NCBI RefSeq assembly: GCF_032854445.1
Contig: NC_088301.1
Span: forward strand, 49,773,187 to 49,837,186
From: Liolophura sinensis
Lineage: Eukaryota; Mollusca; Polyplacophora; Chitonida; Chitonidae
Length of the DNA: 64,000 bases
Direction: 5' to 3'
In this document: piece after piece, positions 12,301-27,300 of the stretch
Numbering within the stretch: position 1 is the first letter of the stretch
How the letters are laid out: each line of letters starts with the position of its first letter
Notes under the pieces: generated by a model
The model's database searches: none
Seen by the model: only the letters and a program-made list of their open reading frames with translations
Told to the model about the DNA's origin: nothing
Made by a program: the position numbers and the translations under genes

Positions 12301-15300
12301 AATATGTTATGGAAAGTCGGAAATAGCCAAATGGAAACCTCTTGTGGCTCATGTGATGCTGAGGCATGCACTGAGAGTGTGTAATAGACAGTGGTTAACA
12401 CATGCCATTGGCTATAGAATACAGTATGTTCGAGTAGAAATCGTGTGAAATCCTCGACACACAAACTAGAAATCACGTCACGATTTAATGACTTTTACAA
12501 GGAGAACACAGTCGCCTTCGACGAGGTGAAAGTCCAGAGAGGTTGACAAGATCACGAGGAATCCAAAAGTCAGACTGATGTAGTTTTATTTTATCGGTGC
12601 TATTATGTCCTGGGTTTGCATTGAATTGGTTTCACGTCTGCCACATCTGCATTTCAAGTCCATTGGGCTTCATTCTCGCGCAGGGACTGTGTATAAACAT
12701 ATGCATGGTCAGTCTGGACACATTCTAGTGATACGCAGGGTAATTTGCCGCTCCCTATCGGTTTGCATGTCGATGAATAGGCCGGATCTTCCGACTTTCT
12801 GTCCATGTCACTTCAGGCTTAAGCCCGCGTGTAATGACCTGGGCCCTAGTATTGTGACCATGTTGTCCCATTATTCCTGGCGGGTAGTCTCAGCGGGCGT
12901 AAAGCCACGGCGGGGACAATTTCAGCAAGAGCCGCATTGATCGAGGCAAGGCCAAAAGCTTTGCCGACCCGCTAATCATCTACATAACGTTCCTAAAAAT
13001 TGATTTTTTGTCCTCAGTACCATTGGACAGTGGCCTCGGGGTTACCTGCAGGTATTAATGCCTCTGTGATATCATAATTCATTTGTCATTATCCGAAGAA
13101 AAACTCTCTGCCTGCTAACCACGTCCAAGCTGTTTACGATCATGATGGCAAGGCGCGGATATGGGTTCGTGTCACAAGCCATGTGTTATTTAGACATAGG
13201 TTTTGGTCAAATCTCGGTGTTGCGAGCGTCTGTCACGAACACACGAGTATCTTGCTGCTAATTGACAGGGAAATGCTAACCGCGCCACATGTCAAATAAT
13301 GATATTCTCCCATTAAATTCATTCCACATCTTAAGCGTTTTACCAGGGGTCATTTATTTTTCACGCAGTGTTCATCTAGGCCCTGTGTAACACAACCTAT
13401 AACATTCATGCCTCTTCGAATGATTAGAAATATTAGAAACACCGTTCTCACAAGAGAATGTCCAGACAGTAACTTTATGATGTCTGCCAACTGTCGAATA
13501 TAGCACCCATCTGCTGTCACTATCCATACTAAAGATAGGCCTGTTAAGAGTTTTCTGATCAGCACCCACGTCACACGTTCTAAGCCGGTGAAGTTTTGGC
13601 ACTTTATGCCTTTCCTGCCATCAGTGTGCTGCCATAATAAACGTAATTCTGTGCGTTCAGTCCATAAAAAATTTTCTGGATTTAGCTTAGCCGCTTGCAT
13701 AAAAGAATTTGCACATAAACAAGAGTTTAGAAGAGCTTAGATTATAACACAAATATAAACTTAAACTGAGGGATTATCTTTTAAAAACGAAAGCTTGTTT
13801 TCCCTATATTTTGCACGTATGTGTATGTCAGTAGGTTTGATGACCGGTGAGGTACAACTGAGAATGTGATAAAAGGCTCAGTTCTGTTTATCATTCATGT
13901 ACAATACAACGTATGAAATTTTTGTTGTCTTTTTTTGATCATTCGTCTATTTCTAATCTCTGTAACTCTTTACTTTTGGTTATTTATCTACAAATCTGTT
14001 GAAACTACAAATCTGTTGAACTGCAAATCTGCTGAACTACACATCTGCTGAACTTCAAGTCTGCTGAACTGCAAATCTGCTGAACTACACATCTGATGGA
14101 CTACAAATCTGCTGAACTGCAAATCTGCTGAACTGCAAATCTGCTGAACTACGCGTCTGATGGACTACAAATCTGCTGAACTACACATCTGCTGAACTAC
14201 ACATTATCTGATTATATTCACAAAGTTTAGTTATGGTGTTATACTCCGTGATAGACGTTCATATACATTCGAACTGAGGAATTATATAAGAAATTATAGC
14301 GGAATCGTTTAAAGAAAAACATTTAACCGTTATCCATTACGCTTAGCAACACAGGTATCCTGAGCGTGCACCAGGATAATACGCAAGTTGTTGTTGTTAA
14401 TTAAAATTATTTATCACAGTTCGTTTTTGTTGTCAAAACAGCAATATCCAACGCGGAGAAAACAGCAACATGCAACACGGCGAAAACAGCAATATGCAAC
14501 GCGGTGAAAACAGCACGGCGACAAATTGTTTATACTTCCAGCACGGCGACGACACTTTTCTTACCATTTGTGTTTTTCAATTACAGTAATGTTTATGTAC
14601 CATTTTAAGTTTCCAGTATCAGACAGCCCATCAATTTGTCGTTGTTGCTACAAAACTTACGTAAAAATATATAGCTCCTCTTGTGGTTCTGAAATTTTAC
14701 TTTATCCGGTTTTATTAATGGCAGCTCAACTAGTGAACTCGCCACCATATTCCTCTTCACATACGGTACGGAGTATAAGGTGGTGAAGGGTCAAATGTTT
14801 ATTTCCAGCATGTCCTACATTGCTGTATATTTCGGTATACCTTTTTATTGTTTATGATCAATGCACCATAAATAACTTCGTTATGGGGAACATGCTTTCA
14901 TCTGTGGGATGCTTTAAGTTTAATCAATTAATCGATATTTGAGACACCTGTGGGTTATATGTATATCGATGTATGTAACATGAACGCTTGGGATTTCAGA
15001 ATTACACTTCTGCAGGCACCAAGGGGACGCAATGTTGACGTATAATAAGTGTGTACAATCCCGAAATTCCTGATGAACGGATTTCTCAGCAACCCTGCAG
15101 TTTCAGTTAAGCGCAAACATTATCCTGTTGATAAATCGATTCACCGTTATCTCTACATGTCAGTTTATACTAATTGTTCTTTTTGGAGTAGAAAAACTTG
15201 TGTATTGTGATGAGGATGATCTCAGGCGACAAGAACATGTGGTGTGCTAATGGGTTGGATTTCTTTCCGTGATGCTGTCAACAGCAGGTCGTGTCCGCTT

Positions 15301-18300
15301 GTCCACTGTCCCAAGATAGCTCAGCATGATGTGTAGATTCTCATCATACTCTAATATCGATTTGTTGTGTGTCTATATAGACAACGAGTGAGATAAAAAC
15401 AGAAAATGAACTGAATCAATATGAGCTGTTAAGCCATAAGTCAACGTTACCAGTATACGCTTTATGTATATACAATGTCCTCTGTTATGCATTAGCCGTT
15501 TTTGTTTCCGGACACCTGTTCTTGTCGCCCTGTATGATGCCATTGTTTCACTGCATTGTCGAAACACAAATATCATATGATGTCTATCATTTTGTTCTGT
15601 GGGGTAAGCTGTACATTTGTCGTCATAATTTATTCTCGTGTGGGTTTTGACAAACCGCGCCATATTAGCAATAATCCGACGGTCTCTGCACTCCCCGTCA
15701 TAAAACTGGCGGGTCTGGAACCCGAGATCGGTTTTGTCATTTCTCTATATATTCTTGCGCCTTCTTTGGCAAATCACGCGTCATTAGCAATAATTTTCTG
15801 TTTATCTGACTTGATTAACGGCTGGTATACAAATAAATTAATAATCAAATAACCAGCATACATCAGAGTGAAAAGCAAATAAACAATGGCACCAGTAAAC
15901 GAAGTTACAAAGGAGAATAAATGGTTAATAATTCAACAAGGAGAAACGTATTTAAACGTATTAAAACAGGTCCGTTATAGTATAACGGTAGGATTAGTTG
16001 TTAAAATTTGATGCAGCTTTCAGTCTATTTTTTCTATTTAACAACAGTGTCTCCTTATAGGGCGTCCGTCATAGTATACAAGCTACTGCCTTACTAAGGG
16101 ATTATGCCAAAGACACCATACAGTCATGACACCCTGCCGATACAGTCAGGCTTGGCATTGTACCCTAAAAACTGAACGCCAAGCCGAGAATCCATGGCCC
16201 AATAATTCTAAAATGGCTGAGCTTTATGTGGACTGGTATTTCCTAAAGCTCAAAAAGGAAGTCATTGTAATTGCCATGTATAAATCTAGCACATGTAGAA
16301 ATAAAATTAATAAAGCTTTGATGTGTTATTTCTTTACAGGTCGATGACAAAATATTCACGATGAAGAGTCCTTTTTATGACTATCCTAACGTGTTTAATT
16401 TTACAACCTCATCATATTTGTAACACATGGTCTTCGTGTGGGTCAACCTCATACAAAAAAGGATAATCTGTGACCATCTGTAACATTGTCTTGGATAATT
16501 GCCTTAGTTTGGTATGTCCATAAAAAGAAGTAACAGAAATTTGAAGGCCATTTCAACTGGCTCGAAAACGAGTATTTAAATAAATATCCCTTTTTTAGGC
16601 CTTCGGAGGCGAGTGCTTCTACTTTTGGTAGTGTTCAGTACCAATTTTCTTCTCCATACAGCCGCCAAAAGTGAAAGTAGTTCCCTTTGATATGTAGATT
16701 ATAAGATTACCGGTTTACTCCTATTCTTCGTTCTTCCCCTACGAGCTGATTGTTTGATTTACTTTCTGACGTCTCTTAGTCATAATTTTAAGATGTTAGA
16801 AAACTATAACAAGAAGGCAGCTAGATGGTTGTGAAAAATGCTAAAATTCAGATCGGAATAAGACCTTCTCAACCAGTCGTGAGCATGGATATTTCGATAT
16901 TTCAGCCACTGTAGATGATTTCGTGCAGCCTGATATTCAGGACAGCTGATTCCAAATGAGTACTCGATTATGCAATATGGGAGTATGCTAAATCAAACGA
17001 AAAAGTCCGGTTGGCGGAATTGCACAGCGGTCGCTAATGCATATGAAGAGAAGATTCAGTTGTCAGTCAAGAAAACATCGGAGCGTTTCTGATGCGATTA
17101 TTTTCCAGTGTGACCTCGATGTCGTTCAGGCGAAAACTGTAACTTGGTTGGACCCTACTTGAATCATATTGCCGGGAAGCAGAACTGCCTCCAGTCGGGT
17201 TATGATACACACTATAGCCAGCGACTATGATAGATTTCCATGGAAACCACCGATAAATTTAACAATTATCCTGATGGAGGTAGTCTGGCTGAAGACGACC
17301 ACGAAGCACAGCATGCAAGGCTTGATGCAAAATAACGACGACGCACTGTTACTTTACGGTAATGTGACATTGGCTTTTAGTGTTCGACATTGTGACGTCA
17401 GACTATTTCCACATGGCTGGCCATGTCAAATATCTCAATTTTGGACAATTTCTCACAAAAAAATCGTACCTACGGTGACCCATAAAAATGCCCATAAAAC
17501 AATCGTCGGGAGGATTTTAAAACTGTTTTTCGTCCGAAACCAATGTTCATTTTCCTGTCAATAAATTGCAACCTAAATGACTTTATAACCATGTAGTGTA
17601 GGAAAAACCTTGCCAATTAACCCCGTAAAGTAGACGCAGCATGCACCCATTCAAGGGCAATGTTGTCCTAGTGAATGTGCTTATAAGATATCAGGTCACC
17701 ATCTTTTATCTTGTTAGGATAACGGCCTCGGAAACTGTTGAATATAATGGTGGATATAAAAAGAGATCAAAATACAATTCACTGCCGACAGCACTTTATT
17801 AAATGTCAAGGGACATATTCTCTAGACTTGTGAGGGGGGCCTCCTCATCTGCCTATACGGTTGGGGGGTCTTTGCCGTTGGAAAATCTGGTCGCCCATCT
17901 AAAAGGACTATTTTTTCCACACATTTTAAGGTTATCTTCTATCTACAGAATTGTTAATGTGGTATTACTTATTAGCCAGCGGGCTTCTAAAACATTTTTT
18001 TCTGTATTCATATGCCGCCATCATTGAACCATGTCACTAAGCACACAGTCTTAAAACATTTTGGGTGCAAATTCTGCCTCAGTTCATACCTCATTTACCT
18101 CTGACTAATAGTGTCACTTGTTCGAATCTAGCCCGACTGCGGCCCTACGCCGCGGCGATTGACTTGTCATGTGCGGTGGCTTCATCTGGATACAGTTTCC
18201 CACTCATCAAACTGTCTCGTCGCTTTAGTTTTGTACGTATACAGCCACGCATGCGTACGTGTATCTTAACTAAATCACATTGGCCCTGGCAAAAACCACA

Positions 18301-21300
18301 TGTACGGAGTTGTGAAGCGGAGGTCGCTGTGTGCATCATGCTGCGAACCTGCTTTTCACAATGAATATGTGAAAGGCGGGTCCAGGACAATGAACATCAA
18401 CAGAAGTTTTCCAATTCGTACGCAGGTGTTGTTTAAATCGTGCTTTGAATCGGCGTTGAGCATCTGTATTTTGTATTCTTAAATATATATATAGATGTAG
18501 CTAGGACTCTGTAACCTTTGATAGGCATGTTGTTGCAACTTCATGTTATATAGCGATTTGCACATAACCTACCACACTGGTCCACAACCAGGATATAGTA
18601 ACTTAATTCTGGAAATCAGCGAACGCTGTAATGTGGACTTTCAGCAGCACGGGAGTTCATGTATACGATGTGTCATTAAAATGGAGTTTCTTTCCCCAGA
18701 TTTGTAGCTAATAGACACGGAGACAAAAGGGCGTATTTTCGTTCAGCAGCCGTCATGGTGTTCTGGCATGATTTGCCATTGTTAGCAGAGTGATTTTGGC
18801 TGTTACAGAGAGCAATGTTTACCAAGCACTCCCATATAATATTACGCATTATATTTTCACGTTTCATATCCTTCTGTTCTGTGAAATAAGCTTTTTACTT
18901 TACCTCAGATCAATATGTATAGCACTATGAAGATTATTTTCTCCATGGAATCCACATATCGAGGATCAGTACAGATGAGTATGTGTATAACCCATCTACG
19001 TGGGGTTAGACCGTGATGCCTGCACATGTGGCAAATGTATCTATAGTCCTTTTATATCGGAATTCCACGTTATTACGACACATTAGTTCAGCCCATGTGC
19101 CTGAGTGAGTCAGTTCTACAGGACTTCTCCTGCTGAAATGGCACCCTGAACACAAACTACACTACACGTCAGCAAGCAAAGTACTATTTGATCTTAATAG
19201 CTCTATAATTCTGATCTGATGCACTCGTAAAATCATTAGCGTGTGTGCACGTGTCCAGTAATTATCTCCTTACATGCCAAGGCATTTGCACTGCTGGGCT
19301 TTTGTTATTTTGCTGATCAAAAGGTTGAGGATTCATAAAGGTAATGCCTTAGAGAGATGAAGCTCTATTTTCGTTTGGAAGAGAAATATTTGCACCTGTG
19401 CACGTTAAGTTTTTGGTCCGTGTAGTAGGTATTTTGATATAATCCACTGTTCAGATTTTGGGTGTTCCTACACGAACTTAAACCCTTAATCTGACGTATT
19501 TCTTATAGGATGTAACCTAAGCAAAATACAAGCCTGTTAACATGCCAATGCCCCATCATAATTCCTTATGCATTGCACCAATTAATCTGAAATCTGAGCT
19601 AAATAATAATCTCTCACAAGCTTCTATTGTAACGGTTTCGATAGTTAGGAATATACATTTCTATAACTGGAACCGTGTCTCAATGGAACGTGTTACAGTG
19701 GTATGTACAATTATAAAAACAATGGCAGGAAACGCATCGTAGTGACAGGCCTAAAACACTAACGAGAGATAACTCAATAGTACGAGTAGCCATGGCACGT
19801 GAGATTACCTAGACATTTATGACTTTCATCTTTCTAAACGGTTACGACAGCTATTCATGGCTTAACACGGGATCAGATTTTAAGTTACGGCATTTCTTGG
19901 ATACTCTGACGGTAAGATGTTATAGTTTCTTACATTCCCTAATTCTTCATGTTCACCACCGGACGAATTTTGTAAAAGTATGATTATAAACATAATAATC
20001 TTTTAACATCTAGCAGTATGTAGACTCGAGCGTAGAACAGCTTTTGAGAAGATCCAGTTACTTCGAAGGATCAATTTCAGTTTGTCTACATCTATTATAG
20101 TGTATGCGGACTCCAAAATGTCAGCTCTAGCACGCCAATTATTTAAACAGATCAATTAATAGCTATGTAGTGACGAGTTATTAAAAACACCAGTAAACGC
20201 TAGATATTGCATTTTACCCCGAGTCAATTGTCCAGCCTGTCCACGTGATCACCTAACCTGTTAGGGAAAACCGGAACAAGACTTTCTTTAGCCAAAGAAA
20301 GATGCCCGCGTGCCGTCGGTAAGTCTGAAAGCATCTTGTTTTGTCGGAAACTTCAGTCAGATTCCCAGCGTGTCTCTTTGTGGAGACTTCTTTTAAGCCT
20401 ATTTGCGGACACGGACTTGACGGTACCGTCTTAGTGGCCATTTTTGTGAGAGTTTTCTAGAAACACTTACCGGATACTGATGTCATCTCGCCTTGGCCGT
20501 CACGTAGACGTTGTACTTAGGGCAAATCCCTGAAGTGCCAATTTCATGGCTTCAGTGGCAATAAATTATACCATATTTATCAACTTAATCATGGCAAAGC
20601 TGCCTTAAAATCCAATGGTCAAATGCCGACATCATCGCCCTCTTCAGGGGTTTATTGGCAACTATTAAATTAAAGGATGTGTAATGAAAATTTATGAAAT
20701 GGATACCCCACTTTTCTGTCTTTTGTCATTGCGCACTTAAGTGAAGCACCATCCATCGAAGCACTTCCAAATGAATGTGTATTTAATTGCGTTAGCGCAA
20801 GTCGCCCCACAAGAATATTTGATTGGAATAAACAGGGTGTTATTGTGGAGGATTGGTGACAAATGTACAAGGAGATTGTCTAGCTATACATATACATTAA
20901 CATTATGCATGTTGTCGAAGGCTTTTCAAAATGTCCCAAAAATAACATTGTAGATTTAGATGTGTATTGCCAGTTCAGTCAAATTCTAATTTATTTTCCA
21001 GGTTCAACAATCATGTCTTGCTGCTTATTTCAACGACTGGTATGCCGCTGATGTTTTTCGTTATACCACTGTGTGAAGCAATGTGGATGCTCGGCCTAAC
21101 CCTTGTTATCATGGGCTCATTCATGGGATGTGTGGACTGCTTGGCTAATCTACGCATGCTGAATCTCTTCGGACGAAGGGTGTCTCCCTTTCTACAGGTA
21201 TGTAACTAAAGGGCGATCTGTTTGGAATCATCTACGCATGTATAGTCATTTGGAGCACTCTGTGACCTGTTGTCCAAAGATTTCCTAGCGTTGGCTTAAA

Positions 21301-24300
21301 AGGATGAAAAGTGTATGAAAAATATTTAATCGTGAAGATAAAAAGTATACAGATGTTGACTGACCAGTGAATGCAGTTGAAATATTCAAGAGATTTCTAT
21401 GTACAAGGCGTCATTGTAAAGTCTTTTTATAAAGTTTTGTCGACTGTCTAAAAAGTTCGCTAGGATTACGAATGTCTATTGATCTATGGCCTCGAGATAA
21501 GCGCTCAAAAGACAATCTCCATACAATGGACGTCTTTTGTGAAGCCATAAATCTCAGATTACAAAGACATGTTACCGTAATATTCTTTAATGAAAAATGT
21601 ATGTCTGTTGCCTCGTCGCCGTGCGTCATTTTCACAAAAACCTCATGGTTATGAAGTATATTAGTTACTTGTGCACAGGGAGAAGTCTCTGTGGTGTGCC
21701 TAATCGGCTCTTTTCTTGCCAGTGGCTAGCGTGTGTCGTGTCCCTTTGACAGACAAACGGCTTTGGAGTATTGATTATCCATAACTATGAGTGATTCATC
21801 TTCACCGCTGTGAGCCATTCCTTTAAAACATCGGATAAAAAGGTGTTTTGGGTTGTCTATTTTTACCACACCCCTTCTCGGGTTTGTGTAGCATTGTCCC
21901 AATATACCCTATCACCATTACACCAGACGAATGAAGCCAAGAAGTGAAATGTAGATAGAAAAGAATTTCATCTGGAGTGTCTGAAATTGAAGTTTTTGGG
22001 TTCAGCGGAACTTTGAAAGTTCAATTTCTCTTTATAACGTTCTTTGTATATATTTTTTTTGTAATGGAAAACCATACACATTTCACTAGGTAGTGTTTCT
22101 GAGTCTTTTGCATGAATAATTAGATTAAAACCCCCATGAATGTAAATTGAAACCGGATTCCACAGGTTGCGTGCGAGTCTGTCAACGTACTGTCACACTG
22201 TCGTCGCTGCTCGGGTTTTTATGGCAGATGATAATGCACACTCGCCATATTGAGCATGTCAAAATCAGTTGTATTCGCGAGGGGCTTCCATAGGCTATAC
22301 TCACAGTACTGATATTTTGTGTGCTTTCACAAGATTCTAGTAAAACATTTTTCTTCAGAACTTTCAGTGGTTGCGGTTGATAACGGTTCGGCGGGATTTA
22401 TACCTTATGACTAAGGAAGTCTTATATTTAGTGTTGCATTACGGTCATGTGATAAGGAAAGAGGGTTTTCCTAAATGCCATTTAAGATTTGATGGACACA
22501 AAAGAACTACAGATTCTATAGATAACAAATTCACTTACTCTTTAGCTATGGCGGTTTGGTGTAGATATACACCGTTAGTTACATTACATTTGATGACACA
22601 TCTGGTCTAGTCTTGTCATACAGCTATCGTCATGATTAGTTGTTTGATTGTCTATTATCAAATAGATCAGTATATCGTGGCATAATGCAAGGCTACAAAA
22701 GGAGTTAATATGATAAATATCTCTTTAAAAGCTCGCGAACGAAAATAGGGGAAATTGTTATTAGAGTGTGAATTTTCCGTTCTGAAGAAATAAAGCCTAT
22801 CCTTTGATCAGTCACCGGGATATTGATCGAAGGGGTCGGTGAATTTTTAATTTCCCAAGGTTCTATCTTCGGGCTATATGATAGATTCATGTCGATTTAA
22901 GCTTGTCCACAAATCGATTTATTCAATCCTGCAGTGAAAATATACTCTTCTGAAGAAGGGAGTTGTTAGAAATATATTTACTTCAGGTTTTCTTTTAGAG
23001 AATTTCTGTTCTTTGGGACGATATATTCACAAGTCCACTATGGAACCATCGCAAGCTCAGGCTGGTCGCATTTAGCACATCAGCCGCCGACCAAAAACTT
23101 GACGGCAGATTCGAACCCAGTTATCGCTGTGGTTCAGCTCAGGAGTATTGTCAGGTACCTGGGGATATGCGATGGTTTACAAAAAGAGAAAAATATGCTC
23201 CTGAATATGGTGCTAGACGTTAGCAAGTAAATCCATAGTGATGTGTATACAAATATTATATACAATGATGATATAATCTTGAAACGATAATTTAAATGTA
23301 TCATGTTTCATAGCGCGGCTACATGCAGTCTAGCCTGTGTTTAAACTGAAAACATCACATGCAGCTTCAGTGTAATTAACCAGATGTCCCCGCCAGCCGT
23401 GGACAAAAACTGGATTCTTTATTCAGAAAGTGTAGCATGACAGTAGGTTAAAAAGCTTAACAGGTCATGTCGCTACCACTTTGCAGTGCATTGCAGAGCA
23501 GTAAGAATGTTCCCGCAGTTGGGCATATTTCTTCAGCAGCGTAATTTAGAGGACGTCAACCTTCCTGACATCGGTCTAAATTAGAGGCCGGTAGCAGCTT
23601 CTCCGGATAGACATACACTAGAGATAATGTGGTTAGCGACCGTTATCCATCTCCATGGGGCACAGGCTGGTTTGTCCTGTGCGCTTGACAGATAACCATA
23701 TTAATTCTCGCTACCACTGGGGGCAGTAGGGAGCGATTTATAGATGGAGATTCATGTGGCATAAGCAATAAGTATGAGCAGGTCACTGGCTGCGTTAAGT
23801 ATAGTAAGAGGGAAGCATCTTTTTTTAAAATAGTTGTTGCATGAATTTAAAGCAAACTTAATCATTTTCGTGCTTAATAATGAGAATTAGAATGTTTAGC
23901 TCCCTAGTTCAAGTTTTTATTTCCGTGAAAGCGATAGGTATAATGACATTGAATGAAAGAGCCTTTTAATCGTGGTACAAATACATGCAACGTAGTTTTG
24001 CTTTTTAGAGACTGTTACGAAATAATGAGATTTTAAAATAATTGACATTTAAACACTGTAAACAATGTCATTTCGTTGTTCCTATTCTTGCATGAGCAAA
24101 TTATTTTTCTAACAAGTTGCACATTTGTGTACCATAATTTAAATGAAAACACAATTGTTGAAAGGTTTTCATTCATTTAAATATTAATTTTACCTTTATA
24201 TGTTGATTTAATGAATATAATGGCCATTTGCTTTGCATTTGTCGGCCCAGAAACCATTGGAACTGCCCTGTTGACAGTAGGAACCATATGATGCACATAT

Positions 24301-27300
24301 GATGTAGAAAAAGTGACAATTTTGGACTTCTGTTTCCGCCATTAATCTGCAGTCGTCAAATGACTGAAAAATTGTTAAAGACGACGTTAAACACCAAGCA
24401 CTCATCATTTATCTACAAATGGAGCAACTGTACTGTTGTGAAGACATCAATAGAATGAAATAACATGTCAGATATTTAGGAAAATTTCGTTCTAACAAGA
24501 TCTATCTATGTAATATCGCATGAAACCAATTTACTCGCTATGTGTGGGTCATTGGTGACATTTGATCAATGTCTTATTAAAGAATTTTTCAATTATACAA
24601 CGGAGGGCCGATATATTTGCGTGAGTGGATGGGTATTTGTGTAAGGCGGGGGGGGGGGGGGGGGGGTGCGCGTGGATGAGAGAGCAAACCGAAGTGCCCA
24701 GGTATATCAACCACCGACGTATGGCAAGTTACTGGCGGTCGACGACGTTCATGTGACTGTTCACGCGGTCTGACCTTCCTGATCTTCGTTGAAGACCACT
24801 TTTCGCCACAACCCACAAAACAGATTATCTCAGTAACTTGCCCCGTCGTTTACCCAAGGCCTTCCTGATTTCCTTCCCCCATAAAAATAACAGACATTGT
24901 ATAAGCTAGAAAAATCTTAAGTGCAGTCTAGTTTTGCCAGGAAGCACTGTGCACATCCCCACACTTCATTGTTTAGACCAGTTAGACTCGAAGAGCTTCC
25001 ATGCTACATCAGCCGTATTTCTAGCTTGTCGTCATAGGCCACTTTGAAGCCCATTACTACGGCAATACATGAACAACGAAAAAGACTAGTCTACTTGTGT
25101 GATCAAACCTAACCAAATGGGCCAATAATTACGGAACTATATATACTGTTCTCGGATAATACAACGAACTCAAATGTCGGAGAAACAGCGAGACGTTAAT
25201 TATGTCGTTGTTAAGTGTTTCTTGAATGTTTTAAATGACCAGTGTCTGGGTCACGTCATTATATCAAAGTGACGTCCCAATGCAAAATGAGGTGGCCGTT
25301 TTACGGCATGGTAAGGGTATTTGTCCATGTTTTAACATGGCGGTATTAGAGATATAGATAAAATTACTGGGATATTGTCAGCCTATCCAAAAAACATAAT
25401 TCAGCATATTTATCTAATTCTATTTAGTTTCTATATTCTACCTACAGCCCCATGTTAAATTTGTCAGATGACCCTATACTGTGAAAGCGACGACTCTGTT
25501 GTAAATTCGCATCTCAACTTGCGGATTCATGAAATGATTCCGTTGAATCAGATGTTTTTGTCTCATCACACACGTGGTCAAGTGCCATCAGATAAGTCAC
25601 TGTGTAGAGGAGAAATTTATGTAATACTTTTCATTTCATCGTCGCATACGAAGTGACACTGTACGAATCCGCTGTTCTGTAGGATTGAATATACGTTTCA
25701 GAGCAAACGATGTTCTATGGATTAAACTGCCAGCTGTGAAAATATTGATATACTGTGAAGTCATTGAGATATATCGCTCCAGATATTGTGCACATCTGTT
25801 GCCGTAGCCCATAAAGGTAAACAGTATAACGTGTATAAATTCACGTATATTACATGCAAGACTTACAGGTTTTCACAGTGGAGCACTAATATCCTCCAAG
25901 ACGTAGCCTATCAACTTGTCACCAGATACCGAAAAGAGGGCTGACAGTAGCCAGTGAAGCGCCGATGATATAGTATTGCCGGCAATGGTTTGATAATATC
26001 AGTGCATGGGGCAGAATTTATCCTGCCTTCTTCAGAACTAGGTTTTGTACAAAAATTGGGTAATTAAATTTTTTCATTTATTCCTGGATACTTCGGATTC
26101 GTTAAGCCGTAATCATAAACTGATTTGATACTTTGGCCGTCGATCCCCTATATATCTGATATATTATAAAACATTCTGGTTGTGTTAAAATAGTAAAAAC
26201 ATTGAGCAACTGAATGCCTTTGTCTGTAATTCAGATAAATTTACATTTCCAACTGATTGCATGTCAGGTATTGGCGAAATTGGGGACCATTAATCAGATT
26301 TACGGCAGCCGCAGTTTCGTATGAACCCCACTCACGTCAACAGATCATCTGTCAGTGAAGGCTTTGTCTTTGAAATTGTCGCTCTTCGCTAGGTATTATA
26401 CAGAGAATACCGCGAACATTATTTTAGTTCGGTCGATCAGTAAACTGAACATCCAGTTTGGGTCAAGGTCGTACACCACCAAACCTTTGCTCCTTCTCGG
26501 TGACCATTGTGGATGCCGCGCGATTTCCAGGCTGCCCAGAGCCTAGGTTTTGTCCTAGATTTCAACATGTTCGTATATCTCCTACATCATGCCATAATGC
26601 AGTACAGTTACTGCAGCAGCTTCTAGTCCATTCTAGGGATTTAATAAGAGCCTTCCATTGTGCAAACAGCGCCAATATATCAGCTGTATCGAGTAGTCGC
26701 AAATTGCGACAATTCGATGGGCTTGTTTCGTCAGTCCATAAACAATTCCACATAATTCATTTGGTGAGGTTATTGCTAGTGGCTTGAGCTAAAGCCCACT
26801 AACAATGTATAGAGCCCCTACACTGTGTCGAATGTTTAGGATTGCTTCATTAATGACACCTGCTTTATAACAAAAACTATTGTGGGAAGAGTATTAAACA
26901 GCTGCATATGAGCTTTTTGTCACTGTTTGTGATGGACCTCTTGAATATTGGCATGCATTCACAGAAAGCCAGAACATCAGTTTTGCGCGGTCGTGTATTT
27001 GGTGAATAATAGACCTAGGCCTGCTGTGTGTAAGTCAGAAATAGACATCCGTCTGGTGGCAACATGCTTCGTTGTCTTGAACTCTTCGGACCGCTGACTT
27101 CGAAGTTTCAGTGAAGTCGTGTATATAAAAATATCCAGTGCAATGCCCACACAGGAGGGAACCTGCCCAATACGTACAGTGGAGTCTTCCATCAAAATTG
27201 GGATTCGGCGTTAATTGTACATGAATCTGCAATCAACAATCGGCAACACCAGGCCTCTGCAGGTTCCAATGCGCCTTTAGTAAGACAATTAACATTAAGT

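Larger units (their letters stand above)
6341..21001 (+). other. MFSD4A: MFSD4A intron 1 (14.7 kb)
   Basis: The first intron is the largest. It holds a repeat with TGACGT motifs (7470-7700), a run of C at about 11310-11320, a 16-bp tandem repeat (13988-14210), a 24-bp repeat (14435-14520), a SINE remnant near 16126-16200 and a possible alternative first exon (20302-20318). I see no complete nested gene; the open frames inside it are short and unsupported. Confidence 0.8.

Noticed and set aside
13018-13051. 34-base microexon-like segment in MFSD4A intron 1 with good acceptor (TTTTTTGTCCTCAG) and donor (CTGCAG|GTATTA)
   Set aside because: Its length would shift the frame between exons 1 and 2, so it is at best a poison exon, and there is no family similarity.
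13350-13700. 116-codon frame on the - strand with [19 protein letters not shown], faintly like a transposase stretch
   Set aside because: No catalytic triad, no terminal repeats and two competing frames over the same DNA; similarity is too weak to call a transposon remnant.
15556-15852. 98-codon hydrophobic frame
   Set aside because: Starts at TTG and lacks conserved features; AT-rich DNA gives such hydrophobic frames by chance.
17169-17564. 131-codon frame on the + strand
   Set aside because: Starts at TTG, no splice context, no recognisable domain; probably chance.
20253-20441. 62-codon frame on the - strand starting [13 protein letters not shown]
   Set aside because: No family similarity and no splice partner; overlaps the + strand alternative exon candidate.
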